Source of the DNA: Nitrospira japonica
GTDB lineage: Bacteria > Nitrospirota > Nitrospiria > Nitrospirales > Nitrospiraceae
Assembly: GCF_900169565.1 (NCBI RefSeq)
Contig: NZ_LT828648.1
Location: 1,862,876-1,926,875 of the forward strand
DNA: 64,000 bases
Direction: 5' to 3'
Of the stretch, positions 53,975 to 64,000 are shown one piece after another (position 1 is the stretch's first letter; every line of letters starts with the position of its first letter). Under the pieces are notes generated by a model. That model was not told where the DNA came from and did no database searches. It saw only the letters and a program-made list of their open reading frames with translations. The translations under genes were made by a program, and so were the position numbers.

Positions 53975-55191
53975 TCTCGATTTGCCGATGGGGCATGGCG
54001 GTTGTCGTGGGGGTGCTCGTGACCCTCGGGACGGCACCGCTGCAGGCTGCGCAATCCTTGCGGGTTCTCCTTGCCGCGGACGTGGTGAAACTCGATGTCC
54101 AGTCGAATAGCTCGGTTTGGGTATCCGATTCCAGCCGCCACGGAAAGGCGGTCCGGCCAGCCGTTCGAATCGTGCCGGCCGGAAAAGGGTTTATGGTCAA
54201 TGGCGTTCGGATGATGCACGAGCAACTGACCCTGCAAGGGGAGCAGGGATTGACTCTCACCTTTGTCAAGGCTGATGGAACTGCGGGTACGAATGGCCGG
54301 GGAGCGATCAAGGCGGCAACGATCCAGCGTGTAACGGTCCCGGTCAGCGGCCTTGTCCATGTCGTTCGTCGAGGCGTGGGCGCATTGGTGATCAATCAGG
54401 TCGACTTGGAAGAATATGTCAAAGGCGTCGTTCCAGCGGAGGTGAACTCGTCCTGGCACCCGGAAATGTTGAAAGCCCAGGCGGTGGCCGCCAGGACCTA
54501 TGCGCTTTACCAGCAGATGCTCAGCGCGAACCGGGACTACGATGTTGTGGCCAGCGTGCAGGACCAGGTGTATCGTGGCAAACAGGGTGTCGATGGGGCC
54601 GTATTGAAGGCTGTCGAAGAAACGCGAGGGCTCGTACTCACATACCAGGGGGCGCCGATCTACGCGGCCTTTTCCTCGACCGCCGCCGGTTTGACGGAAG
54701 ACGCGGTCAATGTGTGGTCGAAGGACTATCCCTATCTCAAGGGGGTCGAATGCCCGTTTGACCTGGCATCTCCCTACTACCAATGGACGGCTTCGTTTCG
54801 GAAGGAATTGCTTGAGCACAACCTTCGCCAACAGGGATTTCCGATCGGGATGATCACCGCGCTGACTCCTTCGTCGTTTAGTCGAGGTGGGCGGGTGGCC
54901 ACATTGCGCGTTGCCCATACGGAAGGAGAGCTCATATTACGTGGCGAAGAGCTGCGGAAAGCGGTCGGGTACATGGTGGTGCCGAGCACGCAGTTTACCG
55001 TCGAATCCGTGGGATCTGAGATTGTGCTGTCTGGTTACGGAGCGGGTCACGCCGTCGGCATGTGTCAGTGGGGTGCCAAAGAGTTGGCCGAATTGGGCTA
55101 TCCTTTCTCTACCATCCTGAGCTATTACTACCCCGATACGCAATTGCAGGATATGGCGCTGACGAAGGCGCCGATCCCTCCCTCTTCCTGA
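53956..55191 (+). CDS. SpoIID/LytB-domain protein
   Basis: 411 residues with a signal peptide ending near PLQA. The SpoIID domain is clear: QVDLEEYVKGVVPAEV, WHPEMLKAQAVAARTYAL, AAFSSTAAGLTEDA, and the closing GAGHAVGMCQWGAKELA. Such proteins cut or remodel peptidoglycan glycan strands (SpoIID) or enhance amidase activity (LytB). In a non-sporulating, probably Gram-negative cell, it likely works in cell-wall turnover. Its stop overlaps queA. Confidence 0.92.
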   Translation: MDVSTVISICRWGMAVVVGVLVTLGTAPLQAAQSLRVLLAADVVKLDVQSNSSVWVSDSSRHGKAVRPAVRIVPAGKGFMVNGVRMMHEQLTLQGEQGLTLTFVKADGTAGTNGRGAIKAATIQRVTVPVSGLVHVVRRGVGALVINQVDLEEYVKGVVPAEVNSSWHPEMLKAQAVAARTYALYQQMLSANRDYDVVASVQDQVYRGKQGVDGAVLKAVEETRGLVLTYQGAPIYAAFSSTAAGLTEDAVNVWSKDYPYLKGVECPFDLASPYYQWTASFRKELLEHNLRQQGFPIGMITALTPSSFSRGGRVATLRVAHTEGELILRGEELRKAVGYMVVPSTQFTVESVGSEIVLSGYGAGHAVGMCQWGAKELAELGYPFSTILSYYYPDTQLQDMALTKAPIPPSS

Positions 55192-56225
55192 TGCAGGTCG
55201 CAGAGTTCGATTTTCCCTTTGATCCAAGGCTCGTCGCGTCGGAACCCGTCCTTCCGCGGGATCAGGCCAAGCTATTGGTCTTGCCGGCGAGCCACCGCTC
55301 GTCCCATTCGATGATGCATCATCGAGTCGCGGATCTCCCGCACCTCCTGGCTCCGGGTGATTTGATCGTCGTCAATGACACCAAAGTGATGCCGGTTCGT
55401 CTCACCGGCCGAAAGCAACCAACCGGAAACGCCGTCGACATCTTGTTCGTCCGTGAAGTGGCAGAAGGATTATGGGAAGTGTTGATCAAAGGCCGGCTCC
55501 GGCCTGGTCAGAGAATCGATCTCGGGGTCGACGGCGTTCTCGAAGTTCAATCTCGCGACCGGGTTCGGACGGTGGTCCGTCTCGATTGCGCCATGTCACC
55601 GCGAGAGTTCTTTGCTCGGTGGGGCATGATGCCGCTCCCTCCGTACATCGACCGGGCACCCGGCGACATGGACCGTGAATGGTATCAAACGGTGTTCGCT
55701 CAAGAGGAAGGAGCGATTGCGGCGCCGACGGCCGGTCTTCACTTTACACCGGAACTATTGACTCGACTCAACCAAGCGGGAATAGGAGTGGCGAGGGTGA
55801 CTCTGCACGTGGGCATCGGGACATTTAAACCTATCACGACGGATCATGTCGAAGACCATCGGATGGGTTCCGAATGGTTCGAGGTAGGAGCGGAGACCGT
55901 TCAGGCCATCGCGCATACCAAGGAGAAAGGCGGGAGGATCGTGGCGGTCGGTACGACCGTCGTGCGCGCACTGGAAACGGCGGCCGCTCGTCAAGGCGCG
56001 TTGGGGCCGCAACGTGGAGAAACAAGCCTTTTCATCACTCCCGGATTTTCCTTCCAAGTCGTCGATGCGTTGATGACCAACTTTCATCTTCCCAAGACGA
56101 CGCTGCTCATGTTGGTGTCGGCCTTTGCCGGGACGTCATTGCTGCGTCAAGCGTACGAGGAGGCTGTACGGGAACGATACCGGTTCTACAGTTACGGCGA
56201 CGCCATGCTGATACTGAAATCGTGA
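55191..56225 (+). CDS. queA: S-adenosylmethionine:tRNA ribosyltransferase-isomerase
   Basis: 344 residues, ATG overlapping the upstream stop. Motifs: FDFPFDPRLVASEPVLPRDQAKLLVL, LIVVNDTKVMPVRL, APTAGLHFTPELL and TNFHLPKTTLLMLVSAFAG. It transfers the ribosyl part of SAM to preQ1-modified tRNA in queuosine synthesis. Confidence 0.96.
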   Translation: MQVAEFDFPFDPRLVASEPVLPRDQAKLLVLPASHRSSHSMMHHRVADLPHLLAPGDLIVVNDTKVMPVRLTGRKQPTGNAVDILFVREVAEGLWEVLIKGRLRPGQRIDLGVDGVLEVQSRDRVRTVVRLDCAMSPREFFARWGMMPLPPYIDRAPGDMDREWYQTVFAQEEGAIAAPTAGLHFTPELLTRLNQAGIGVARVTLHVGIGTFKPITTDHVEDHRMGSEWFEVGAETVQAIAHTKEKGGRIVAVGTTVVRALETAAARQGALGPQRGETSLFITPGFSFQVVDALMTNFHLPKTTLLMLVSAFAGTSLLRQAYEEAVRERYRFYSYGDAMLILKS

Positions 56226-56342
56226 CAAGTTTCGTCCGACAGCTTCCGGTGTGGGCCTTGCCAAAGACGGTTCGCGTCGGTCCAGGTCATTCGTTTGGAC
56301 GAGGAAGACCGTGCTGTGACGAGGCAGAGTATTGGGTGAGCG

Positions 56343-57041
56343 TTACAGCAATTCGCGATGAATCGTGATGGGAATGATGGCCTTCAAGGATTGCGTGTAG
56401 GCCATGAGCGCACGCTGCTGCTTTTGAAACAAGACGTCCTGCATCGCGCGATCCTTCGCCGCGGCTGCTTTGGAGGGATCGGACTCGGGTTGTCTGATCA
56501 CGAGTGCTTGGGCTTCGGCCAATTCGGCCGGTGTCAGGGTGACCGCTTCACTGATCATCATCCTTGCCCGATTGCCAAGCAGTTCCTTGGCCTCGATGGA
56601 CTCGAACAGCGAAGGCGTCAAGTGGTTGGCCGCTAGAAGGCGTTGATAGAGGTCGGGATCGAAGGCCCCGTTCTTCTGAAACTCCGGGATTTGCATGATC
56701 GCATCACGGAGATCCTCATTGCTCACGGTCAATCCCATATTCTTGGCTGCCACGAGCCACACGCGGTTGTCGATCAATTGTTCGACTACGACCTGTTTGA
56801 TGGTTTCATCCTTGAACTCCCCGGGCAGCTTGTCTTTGTAAAATCGATACGAGTTCTCATAGGCACGCCTGAACTCGTCATGCGAGACGGTGAGGTCTCC
56901 GACGGCCGCCACGACCGAGCCGCGCTGCTCCCCGAATCCCCACCATCCCATCGTGATGACGAAGGCGATGGCCAGAATTCCCATGATGGACTTGAGCAAC
57001 CAGGGATAGCTGTGGGAAGCCTCTCTCATCAATTTGATCAT
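56343..57041 (-). CDS. SurA/PpiD N-terminal-domain chaperone-like protein
   Basis: 232 residues from ATG 57041, with AGGAG upstream. A membrane helix near the start (LKSIMGILAIAFVITMGWWGFG) is followed by the SurA N-domain pattern (VGDLTVSHDEFRRAYENSYRFYK, IKQVVVEQLIDNRVWLVAAKNMGLTVSNEDLRDAI). The parvulin domain found in PpiD is absent, so no prolyl isomerase activity is expected. It probably helps fold exported proteins. Confidence 0.88.
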   Translation of the reverse strand: MIKLMREASHSYPWLLKSIMGILAIAFVITMGWWGFGEQRGSVVAAVGDLTVSHDEFRRAYENSYRFYKDKLPGEFKDETIKQVVVEQLIDNRVWLVAAKNMGLTVSNEDLRDAIMQIPEFQKNGAFDPDLYQRLLAANHLTPSLFESIEAKELLGNRARMMISEAVTLTPAELAEAQALVIRQPESDPSKAAAAKDRAMQDVLFQKQQRALMAYTQSLKAIIPITIHRELL

Positions 57042-57186
57042 GTCGGCTCCTGTAATTCTACGGAAATGAATTGTACAGACCCGTTTCTCCGATGGCAAGT
57101 GCGGAGGCTGCGGTTCCCATCGGAAAACCGGCGACGTGACGACGCAGGAGTCCGTGGATTCCGGAAAGTGAGGTTTGTGCTTTCGT

Positions 57187-57215
57187 TTGTGCTAGGTAGT
57201 CGGATTTGTTATACT
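57187..57215 (+). promoter_or_regulatory. Sigma-70 promoter of the RDD-mreB operon
   Basis: TTGTGC (57187-57192) and TATACT (57210-57215), 17-base spacer; start near 57222, shortly before the TTG start at 57239. Confidence 0.6.
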
Positions 57216-57238
57216 TTGCCGAATTGTAGGGAGATTCT

Positions 57239-57703
57239 TTGGCTGCCGAATCTGGCGAGGTTCATCTCTTCGGTTTCAGTACCGGGATGTATCCGAAAGC
57301 TCAGGTCCTCAATCGATTCATTGCCAAGTTGATCGACCTATTCATCGTGGCGGGCGCGGCAAGCCTGATCGATCCCGTCGGGTTTCTCGGAGGACTGGCC
57401 TATGTCCTGGTGGGAGACGGGTTCGCGGGCGGTCGCAGCATCGGAAAGCGGCTCATCGGTCTCCAGACGATCCTCCCCGATACACGTGTGACGGCAGGAT
57501 TCAGGGAATCGATCATTCGCAATGTCCCGTTTGCAGTCGCGCAAATGGCGTTCATCGTTCCGTACGTCGGTTGGATCCTGTCGGCCGTGATCATCGCGTT
57601 TGAAGCCGTCCTCATTATCGGGAATGAACAGGGCCGACGCATCGGCGACGAATTGGCTGGTACTCAAGTATTGGACGTCGGACGGTTCGCGTTGCCGGAT
57701 TGA
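57239..57703 (+). CDS. RDD family membrane protein
   Basis: 154 residues from TTG 57239, with AGGGAGA upstream; ATG 57287 is an alternative. The first helix carries the Arg-Asp pair (NRFIAKLIDLFIVAGAASL), later GGRSIGKRLIGLQTI and a last helix ending in the conserved Asp (GRRIGDELAGTQVL). Function of the family is unclear; proton or sodium exchange has been proposed. It precedes mreB by 47 bases. Confidence 0.88.
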   Translation: MAAESGEVHLFGFSTGMYPKAQVLNRFIAKLIDLFIVAGAASLIDPVGFLGGLAYVLVGDGFAGGRSIGKRLIGLQTILPDTRVTAGFRESIIRNVPFAVAQMAFIVPYVGWILSAVIIAFEAVLIIGNEQGRRIGDELAGTQVLDVGRFALPD

Positions 57704-57735
57704 AGCGGCGTTCCGTCGGTCGGCGCGCAGTTTGA

Positions 57736-58800
<1,065 letters not shown>

Positions 58801-58814
58801 AGGTTCCATCCCTC

Positions 58815-59690
58815 ATGTGGATGGCCACGTTACGCGTTCCCTATAATGCCCGACGTCTTGCGCTAGGAGGCTTTGCCCTTCTCCTCCTCGTGCTATTCCT
58901 TTTTCCCGCACAGAGTCAGAGCGTGCTCCAATATCTGGACGGTCCCGTCGGCCAGGTCGTCCGGATCCCGCTGGAAGTGGTCGTATCCATCGATGAGGGC
59001 ATTTCAGGGGTGTGGCACCGGTACATCGCTCTTCAGGGAATTCAGGAGGAGAACGAGCAACTCCGGCAGGATATCGAGTGGTTGAAGGGACAGAACAATC
59101 AGCTGCGGGAAGCCGCGGCAGCGACGGAGAGACTGACGGCCCTGCTGCACTTCAAGGAACAAGCGTTGCCCACCCTGGTGGCCGCGCAAGTGATTGGCAG
59201 AGACGCAACGAGTTGGTATCGATCGGTAATCCTGAATAAAGGGGAAAGTGACGGGATCAAACCCGATATGGGAGTGATTACCCCCGCAGGCGTCGTCGGC
59301 CGGATTGTCAAAACCAACAGCGCGACGTCCGTCGTGTTGCTGGTGACGGATCCCAATAATGCCATCGCCGGCTTGATTCAACGGACGCGCGATGAAGGGA
59401 TCGTCGAAGGAACCCAGCAGGGATTGGCCAAGCTCAAGTACATCCCGATGCTGTCGAGCGTGCGCAGCGGTGATCGAGTGGTGACGTCGGGTCTTGTCGG
59501 CGGGTTCCCGAGAGGCCTGGCCCTTGGAACCATCAGCCGGATCGACAAGGAAGAAGGCGCTCTGTTTCAGTCGGCCGAACTGACTCCGGAAGTGGATGTC
59601 AGCAGACTTGAAGAAGTATTGGTCATCCAGGCCCCGTACGGTGTATCCGTGCAAGGGGACGACAAGAATGTCTCGATGGGCAAGCCGTGA
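58815..59690 (+). CDS. mreC: Rod-shape protein MreC
   Basis: 291 residues. A membrane helix (LGGFALLLLVLFLFPA), a coiled coil (LQGIQEENEQLRQDIEWLKGQNNQLREAAAA) and the beta-rich MreC domain (VIGRDATSWYRSVILNKGESDGIKPDMGVIT). It links MreB to PBP2. It overlaps mreD by 4 bp. Confidence 0.95.
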   Translation: MWMATLRVPYNARRLALGGFALLLLVLFLFPAQSQSVLQYLDGPVGQVVRIPLEVVVSIDEGISGVWHRYIALQGIQEENEQLRQDIEWLKGQNNQLREAAAATERLTALLHFKEQALPTLVAAQVIGRDATSWYRSVILNKGESDGIKPDMGVITPAGVVGRIVKTNSATSVVLLVTDPNNAIAGLIQRTRDEGIVEGTQQGLAKLKYIPMLSSVRSGDRVVTSGLVGGFPRGLALGTISRIDKEEGALFQSAELTPEVDVSRLEEVLVIQAPYGVSVQGDDKNVSMGKP

Positions 59691-60187
59691 AGATCCTCAT
59701 ATATAGTATGGTGATCGTATTGCTCGTTCCGCTCCAGACCACGCTGTTGCCACACGTGAGCATTTGGGGACTCACGCCGGATGTCGGGTTGGCCGTGGCG
59801 GCTCTGATAGGACTGTTCGCCGGTGAACTGGAGGGGTTCGTCGTCGGGTTGGCCATCGGGTGGATCCTGAACATGTATTCTGCCGGCGACCTCTGGATCA
59901 GTCTCATCACCAAGGGCGGCGTTGGATTATTGGCGGGTTTGTTCGGGCAACATGTCGCGCACGTCACTCCTACGGTGGTGTCCGTCGGGCTTCTCATCGT
60001 TTCCGTTCTCAGTGGAACGATGGTGGTCTTGACCATGAAGAACGCCGCCGGGATTGATACGTGGTGGATGGTCCAGTCCATGGTGCTTCCGCAAGCCTGT
60101 TTGGACGCGGTGGCTGGCGCTGGTCTCTTCTACTTAGCAAGCCAGCGGCTGGCCGCTGACCGCGTGCTGATGTCTGACCGATTGTAG
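59687..60187 (+). CDS. mreD: Rod-shape protein MreD
   Basis: 166 residues with five or six membrane segments (VIVLLVPLQTTLLPHVSIWG, DVGLAVAALIGLFAGELEG). Sequence conservation in MreD is low; the position between mreC and mrdA supports the call. Confidence 0.88.
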   Translation: MKILIYSMVIVLLVPLQTTLLPHVSIWGLTPDVGLAVAALIGLFAGELEGFVVGLAIGWILNMYSAGDLWISLITKGGVGLLAGLFGQHVAHVTPTVVSVGLLIVSVLSGTMVVLTMKNAAGIDTWWMVQSMVLPQACLDAVAGAGLFYLASQRLAADRVLMSDRL

Positions 60188-60194
60188 ATGGCGG

Positions 60195-62075
60195 ATGACT
60201 CGACAGGCCATGGCGATCTCCGGAGGATTCGATTCTGATTTGGGCGAGTTGCAGCGGCGCCTGGTGCTTCTCCGCATCGGGTTGCTGCTCGTCGTGGCTC
60301 TGCTGGCATTGCGACTGTGGCATCTGCAGATCCGCGAAGGCCCCTATTACCGCGATCTTTCCGAGAACAACCGGACACGTTCGGTGATCCTGGAACCGGC
60401 TCGCGGTCTGATCTACGATCGAAACGGCGTGCTGTTGGCCAATAACGTTCCGAGTTTTAGTCTGTATGTGTCCTTGGAGGACGTCAAAGATCGCGAGGCC
60501 CTGATCAATCAATTGACGCAACTCATCGGCCTTGATCCTGCCCTCGTCAAAAAAAAGCTCGCCGTGCGTGGTGCCAAACAGCTGCCGAGAAAGGTCAAAG
60601 ATCGTTTGACTTTGAAAGAGGCGACGCTCATCGAATCCCACCGGCTGGATCTCCCGGGAGTCATGATTCAAGTGGAGTCGCAGCGCAACTATCCCAGCGG
60701 CATGACGGCCGCACATGTCTTGGGCTATGTCGGCGAGGTGTCGGCGGAGCAGTTGGAGAAGCCTGAATTTGCCGAGCTTCATCAAGGGAGTATCGTCGGC
60801 CAATACGGCGTGGAAAAATACTTCGATCGTATCATGCGGGGAATGGCAGGTCAGAAAAGCGTGGAGGTGGATGCGCTGGGGCACGAGAAACGAACGGTAG
60901 TGGTCGATCAACCGAAGGCCGGCGATGATCTCTATCTGACCATTGATGCCAGATTGCAGAAAGTCGCCGAAGATCTGCTGGGACAAGAATCCGGCGCCAT
61001 CGTCGCGCTCGATCCGACCAGCGGAGACATTCTTGCCATGGCCAGCCGCCCGGCATTCGATCCCAACGTACTGTCTCGGGAACTGACACCCAAGCAATGG
61101 GTGGAGATCGTCCAAGACGAAGGCAGGCCTCTGAACAACCGGGCGTCTCAAGGCCAGTATCCTCCCGGATCCACGTTCAAGGTCATGATGGCCGCGGCGG
61201 CTCTGGAAACCAATACGGTCACTCCGTCCAGCACCGTTCATTGTAACGGCGGATACCAGTTCGGCCGGCGCCTGTATCGTGACTGGAAAGCCGGGGGACA
61301 TGGCTCAGTCGACCTGCATCAGGCGCTCGTCCATTCCTGCGACGTATACTTCTACACCATCGGCCAGCGCATGGGGATCGACACGATCGCCGCCTACGGG
61401 CACCAGTTCGGTCTGGGCGAAGAAACAGGCGTGGATTTGCCCTCCGAACGGGTGGGGATCATGCCGTCGACGGCGTGGAAGCAAAAGGCGAAGAACGAGG
61501 CGTGGCTGCCAGGCGAGACCATTTCCGCCTCGATCGGGCAAGGCTATGTGACGGTGACGCCGCTTCAGATGGCCAGTTTGATCGGTACGGTCGCCAACGG
61601 TGGAGTGGCCTATCGCCCACGGTTGGTTCAAGCGATCATGAGTCGGGATACCGGTCATCTTCAGGAACTGCCTTCCGTCGAGAAACATCGATTGAAGGTC
61701 AGACAGGAGAACTTGAAATTGATTCGGGCGGCATTGGCCGATGTCGTGACGGAGGGGACGGCGACAAGGGCCAAGTCTTCCATCGTGTCCATTGCGGGGA
61801 AGACCGGCACGGCGCAGACATCGGCGCTGCGAACCGGTCCGGAAAAAGATATTCCCAAAAAGCTCCGCGATCATGCATGGTTTGTCGCATTTGCTCCCGT
61901 GGATGCGCCGAAGATCGCCGTTGCCGTATTGGCCGAAAACATGGGGCACGGAGGGTCTGCCGCGGCCCCGCTGGCCAAAGAAGTCATTGAATCTTTTGTC
62001 AAGCTCACGCAACATGCGCCCGAGGCCGGACATGCGACGGCTCCCAAGGCTCATTCCGGCGGATCGGGGTTGTGA
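60195..62075 (+). CDS. mrdA: Penicillin-binding protein 2
   Basis: 626 residues. One membrane helix (residues 25-42), a dimerisation domain, and the transpeptidase domain with STFK (within PPGSTFKVM), SCD, and KTGT (AGKTGTAQ). It crosslinks peptidoglycan during elongation, partnered by RodA. It overlaps rodA by 4 bp. Confidence 0.96.
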   Translation: MTRQAMAISGGFDSDLGELQRRLVLLRIGLLLVVALLALRLWHLQIREGPYYRDLSENNRTRSVILEPARGLIYDRNGVLLANNVPSFSLYVSLEDVKDREALINQLTQLIGLDPALVKKKLAVRGAKQLPRKVKDRLTLKEATLIESHRLDLPGVMIQVESQRNYPSGMTAAHVLGYVGEVSAEQLEKPEFAELHQGSIVGQYGVEKYFDRIMRGMAGQKSVEVDALGHEKRTVVVDQPKAGDDLYLTIDARLQKVAEDLLGQESGAIVALDPTSGDILAMASRPAFDPNVLSRELTPKQWVEIVQDEGRPLNNRASQGQYPPGSTFKVMMAAAALETNTVTPSSTVHCNGGYQFGRRLYRDWKAGGHGSVDLHQALVHSCDVYFYTIGQRMGIDTIAAYGHQFGLGEETGVDLPSERVGIMPSTAWKQKAKNEAWLPGETISASIGQGYVTVTPLQMASLIGTVANGGVAYRPRLVQAIMSRDTGHLQELPSVEKHRLKVRQENLKLIRAALADVVTEGTATRAKSSIVSIAGKTGTAQTSALRTGPEKDIPKKLRDHAWFVAFAPVDAPKIAVAVLAENMGHGGSAAAPLAKEVIESFVKLTQHAPEAGHATAPKAHSGGSGL

Positions 62076-63193
62076 TGATCGACCGGGTCATAGAAAGCCG
62101 CCAGTTCGACAATTTTGACTTGAGATTTCTCGGGCTGGTCTTTTTGATCCTGGGCATCGGCGTGCTGTCCATTTACAGCGTCACGCATGACCAGGGCGGG
62201 TCCATGCCGTTTTTCGCGAAGCAACTGGTATGGATCCTCCTTGGCAGCGTGGCGTTTTTCATCATGCAGATATGGGACTATCACCGCATAGCCCGGTGGG
62301 CATATCCAGCGTATGCGGTGATTCTCTTGTTGCTGGCGTTCGTCCTATTTGAAGGCAAGACCAGCCGGGGCGCTCAACGATGGATTCCCGTCGGCCCCTT
62401 CGCATTTCAACCTTCGGAATTTGCCAAGCTGGTCCTGATCCTGGTGCTCGCGCACTACTATTCGAAGGCTCCACGCGTCGGTTGGCTGCAACGTGTGGTG
62501 GTGCCTGGCCTGCTGATGCTGCCCGGCCTGTTGCTGATCTTGAAACAGCCGGACCTCGGTAGCGGGTTGAGCTTTCTCGCCGTGTATGCGGCCATGCTGT
62601 TGATGGTGGGGATGCGCTCCCAAGCCATGGGATTAATCCTGCTATTTTCGCTGATGTTGTTTCCATTCGCGTGGGAAATGATGTGGGGGTCCTTGCATGA
62701 TTACCAGCGTCAGCGCATTATGGCATTCGTTGACCCGGACTATGATCCGGCCGGCAAGGGCTATCACGCGCTGCAATCGCGGATTGCGATCGGAGCAGGT
62801 GAACTGACGGGAAAGGGGCTGTACGGGGGAACGCAGAGCCAGCTGAAATTTCTGCCTGAAGGGCACACGGATTTCGTGTTTTCGGTGTTTGCGGAAGAAT
62901 GGGGTTTTGTGGGGGTCCTTGTCTTGCTGCTCTTGTTCGTGGCGCTGATCTGGCTGTCGCTGGAAATTGCCGCAAGGGCGAAGGATGAACTTGGGGCGCT
63001 GCTGGCGGTCGGTGTGGTGTGCATGCTGTGTTTTTGCGTCGTGGTGAACATCGGCATGACCGCCGGCATGTTTCCGATCGTCGGGATTCCTCTCCCCCTC
63101 ATGAGCTATGGAGGCAGTGCGACCGTCATGACGATGGCGTCGCTGGGACTTCTGTTGAATGTGAAGCGGCGTCGATTGAGTTTGTTTTATTGA
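62072..63193 (+). CDS. rodA: Rod-shape SEDS glycosyltransferase RodA
   Basis: 373 residues, about ten membrane segments. SEDS motifs: QRWIPVGPFAFQPSEFAKL, KQPDLGSGLSFLAVY, GYHALQSRIAIGAGELTGKGL and PLPLMSYGGSATVMTM. It polymerises glycan strands. Confidence 0.96.
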   Translation: MMIDRVIESRQFDNFDLRFLGLVFLILGIGVLSIYSVTHDQGGSMPFFAKQLVWILLGSVAFFIMQIWDYHRIARWAYPAYAVILLLLAFVLFEGKTSRGAQRWIPVGPFAFQPSEFAKLVLILVLAHYYSKAPRVGWLQRVVVPGLLMLPGLLLILKQPDLGSGLSFLAVYAAMLLMVGMRSQAMGLILLFSLMLFPFAWEMMWGSLHDYQRQRIMAFVDPDYDPAGKGYHALQSRIAIGAGELTGKGLYGGTQSQLKFLPEGHTDFVFSVFAEEWGFVGVLVLLLLFVALIWLSLEIAARAKDELGALLAVGVVCMLCFCVVVNIGMTAGMFPIVGIPLPLMSYGGSATVMTMASLGLLLNVKRRRLSLFY

Positions 63194-63338
63194 GCGAGCG
63201 GCGTGCCGCCGCTCAGGAATTGTTGATCATGTATCGTCCATCGACTCGATAATCACCCGATGAAGGGGCGGACCTGGGGTGCCTCGCGTCCGCTCCTCGT
63301 GCCTGGTCGATGGATGCATCGAATGGAAGGAGTTTGGT

Positions 63339-64000
63339 ATGGGATTGGAAATTGCAATCAGCGTCGCCCGTGAGGAAACTCGTGTGGCGGTGTTGGACAA
63401 CGGCGTGGTGACGGATCTCTTTGGAGACCGCGCCAAGCATAAAGATTTCGTGGGAAACATTTATAAAGGAAAGGTCGCCAAGGTGCTGCCGGGCATGCAG
63501 GCGGCGTTCGTCGACATCGGACTCGAAAAGGCCGCATTCATGCACGTCTCGGATCTGTCCATGGACGCCGAACCGGGAGATACGCTTGTCGATACGGACG
63601 AGGACGAAAAAGACGGAGATGATCTCAGGCCTCGTCGGGAAAGCTCCAAACCGATCGAGCAGCTTCTAAGCGAAGGTCAAGATCTGACGGTGCAGATCTC
63701 CAAAGGGCCGATCGGCACCAAGGGCCCGCGCGTCACGAGCTATGTATCGTTGCCGGGCCGCTATCTTGTGTTCATGCCGAACGTCGAGCATATCGGCGTC
63801 TCGCGCCGTATCCCGCGGGACGAGGAGCGCGCACGATTGAAGGAGATCATGAAGCGCCTCCGCCATCCCGGTTGCGGGTACATTGTCAGGACCGTGAGTG
63901 AAGGCGTGAAAGAGGAAGAACTGCGGTCCGATGTCGACTTCCTGCACGTGCTCTGGCAGGACATTCGTGAAAAGCACGATCAGCAGCCCGCGCCTGCGCT
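63339..64000 (+). CDS. rng: Ribonuclease E/G family protein (partial)
   Basis: 220 residues are in the window, the rest lies to the right. The start has AAGGAG upstream. An S1 domain opens the protein (NIYKGKVAKVLPGMQAAFVDIGLEKAAFMHVSDL) with an acidic insert (DTDEDEKDGDD). The RNase E/G domain begins at LLSEGQDLTVQISKGPIGTKGPRVTSYVSLPGRYLVFMP. It processes rRNA and mRNA. Only the N-terminal part can be judged. Confidence 0.93.
   Translation, partial: MGLEIAISVAREETRVAVLDNGVVTDLFGDRAKHKDFVGNIYKGKVAKVLPGMQAAFVDIGLEKAAFMHVSDLSMDAEPGDTLVDTDEDEKDGDDLRPRRESSKPIEQLLSEGQDLTVQISKGPIGTKGPRVTSYVSLPGRYLVFMPNVEHIGVSRRIPRDEERARLKEIMKRLRHPGCGYIVRTVSEGVKEEELRSDVDFLHVLWQDIREKHDQQPAPA

Overview
The window looks like a stretch of the core chromosome of a Nitrospira-type bacterium (phylum Nitrospirota). 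I infer this from four things: a five-gene 2-oxoacid:ferredoxin oxidoreductase of the kind used in the reductive TCA cycle, a complete Pup/UBact-proteasome locus in a genome with Gram-negative envelope features, uniformly GC-rich coding sequence, and the gene neighbourhoods (rho-rpmE-prfA-prmC-murA-hisGDB; ilvBHC-psd-pssA-leuA-leuB-asd; mreBCD-mrdA-rodA-rng). No insertion sequence, prophage or CRISPR array was seen.

Layout. 1-5.1 kb: the end of a response regulator, a small exported protein, a relic of an RND metal-efflux pump, a nuclease-like protein with altered catalytic residues, a sortase with its VIT/VWA target, and an OmpA-domain protein. 5.1-8.2 kb: a GAF protein, a GNAT acetyltransferase, and a CPA2 antiporter behind a fluoride riboswitch. 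8.2-13.4 kb (minus strand): a CHASE2/sigma-54 activator fusion, a TPR protein, a HIT protein and an exported unknown. 13.6-23 kb (plus strand): an HD protein, a YjbQ protein, an HtrA protease, then the proteasome system: ATPase (ARC/Mpa), Dop, UBact modifier, PrcB, PrcA and PafA. 23-32 kb (minus strand): a YheT hydrolase, a heme-binding DUF3365 protein, a tRNA-Asn gene interrupted by a group I intron, the five-gene oxidoreductase operon behind a consensus promoter, and small envelope or unknown genes.

32-40 kb: rho, ribosomal protein L31, release factor 1 and its methyltransferase, MurA, and three histidine genes. 40-43 kb: a compact RNase HIII, an M48 lipoprotein protease, a PilZ protein, and RNase P RNA with a clear promoter. 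43-56 kb: branched-chain amino acid synthesis (ilvB, ilvH, ilvC), phosphatidylethanolamine synthesis (psd, pssA), then a T-box leader and leuA, a cupin, leuB, an NHL-repeat protein, asd, a DUF2905 protein, a SpoIID-like protein and queA. 56-64 kb: a SurA/PpiD N-domain protein, then an RDD membrane protein with the rod-shape operon mreB-mreC-mreD-mrdA-rodA, and the start of an RNase E/G gene.

The most notable points are the group I intron inside the anticodon of tRNA-Asn with all core elements visible, the UBact-proteasome locus whose ATPase lacks the usual C-terminal docking motif, the fluoride riboswitch in front of a CPA2 antiporter, the T-box controlling leuA, and the sortase/target pair in a Gram-negative setting.
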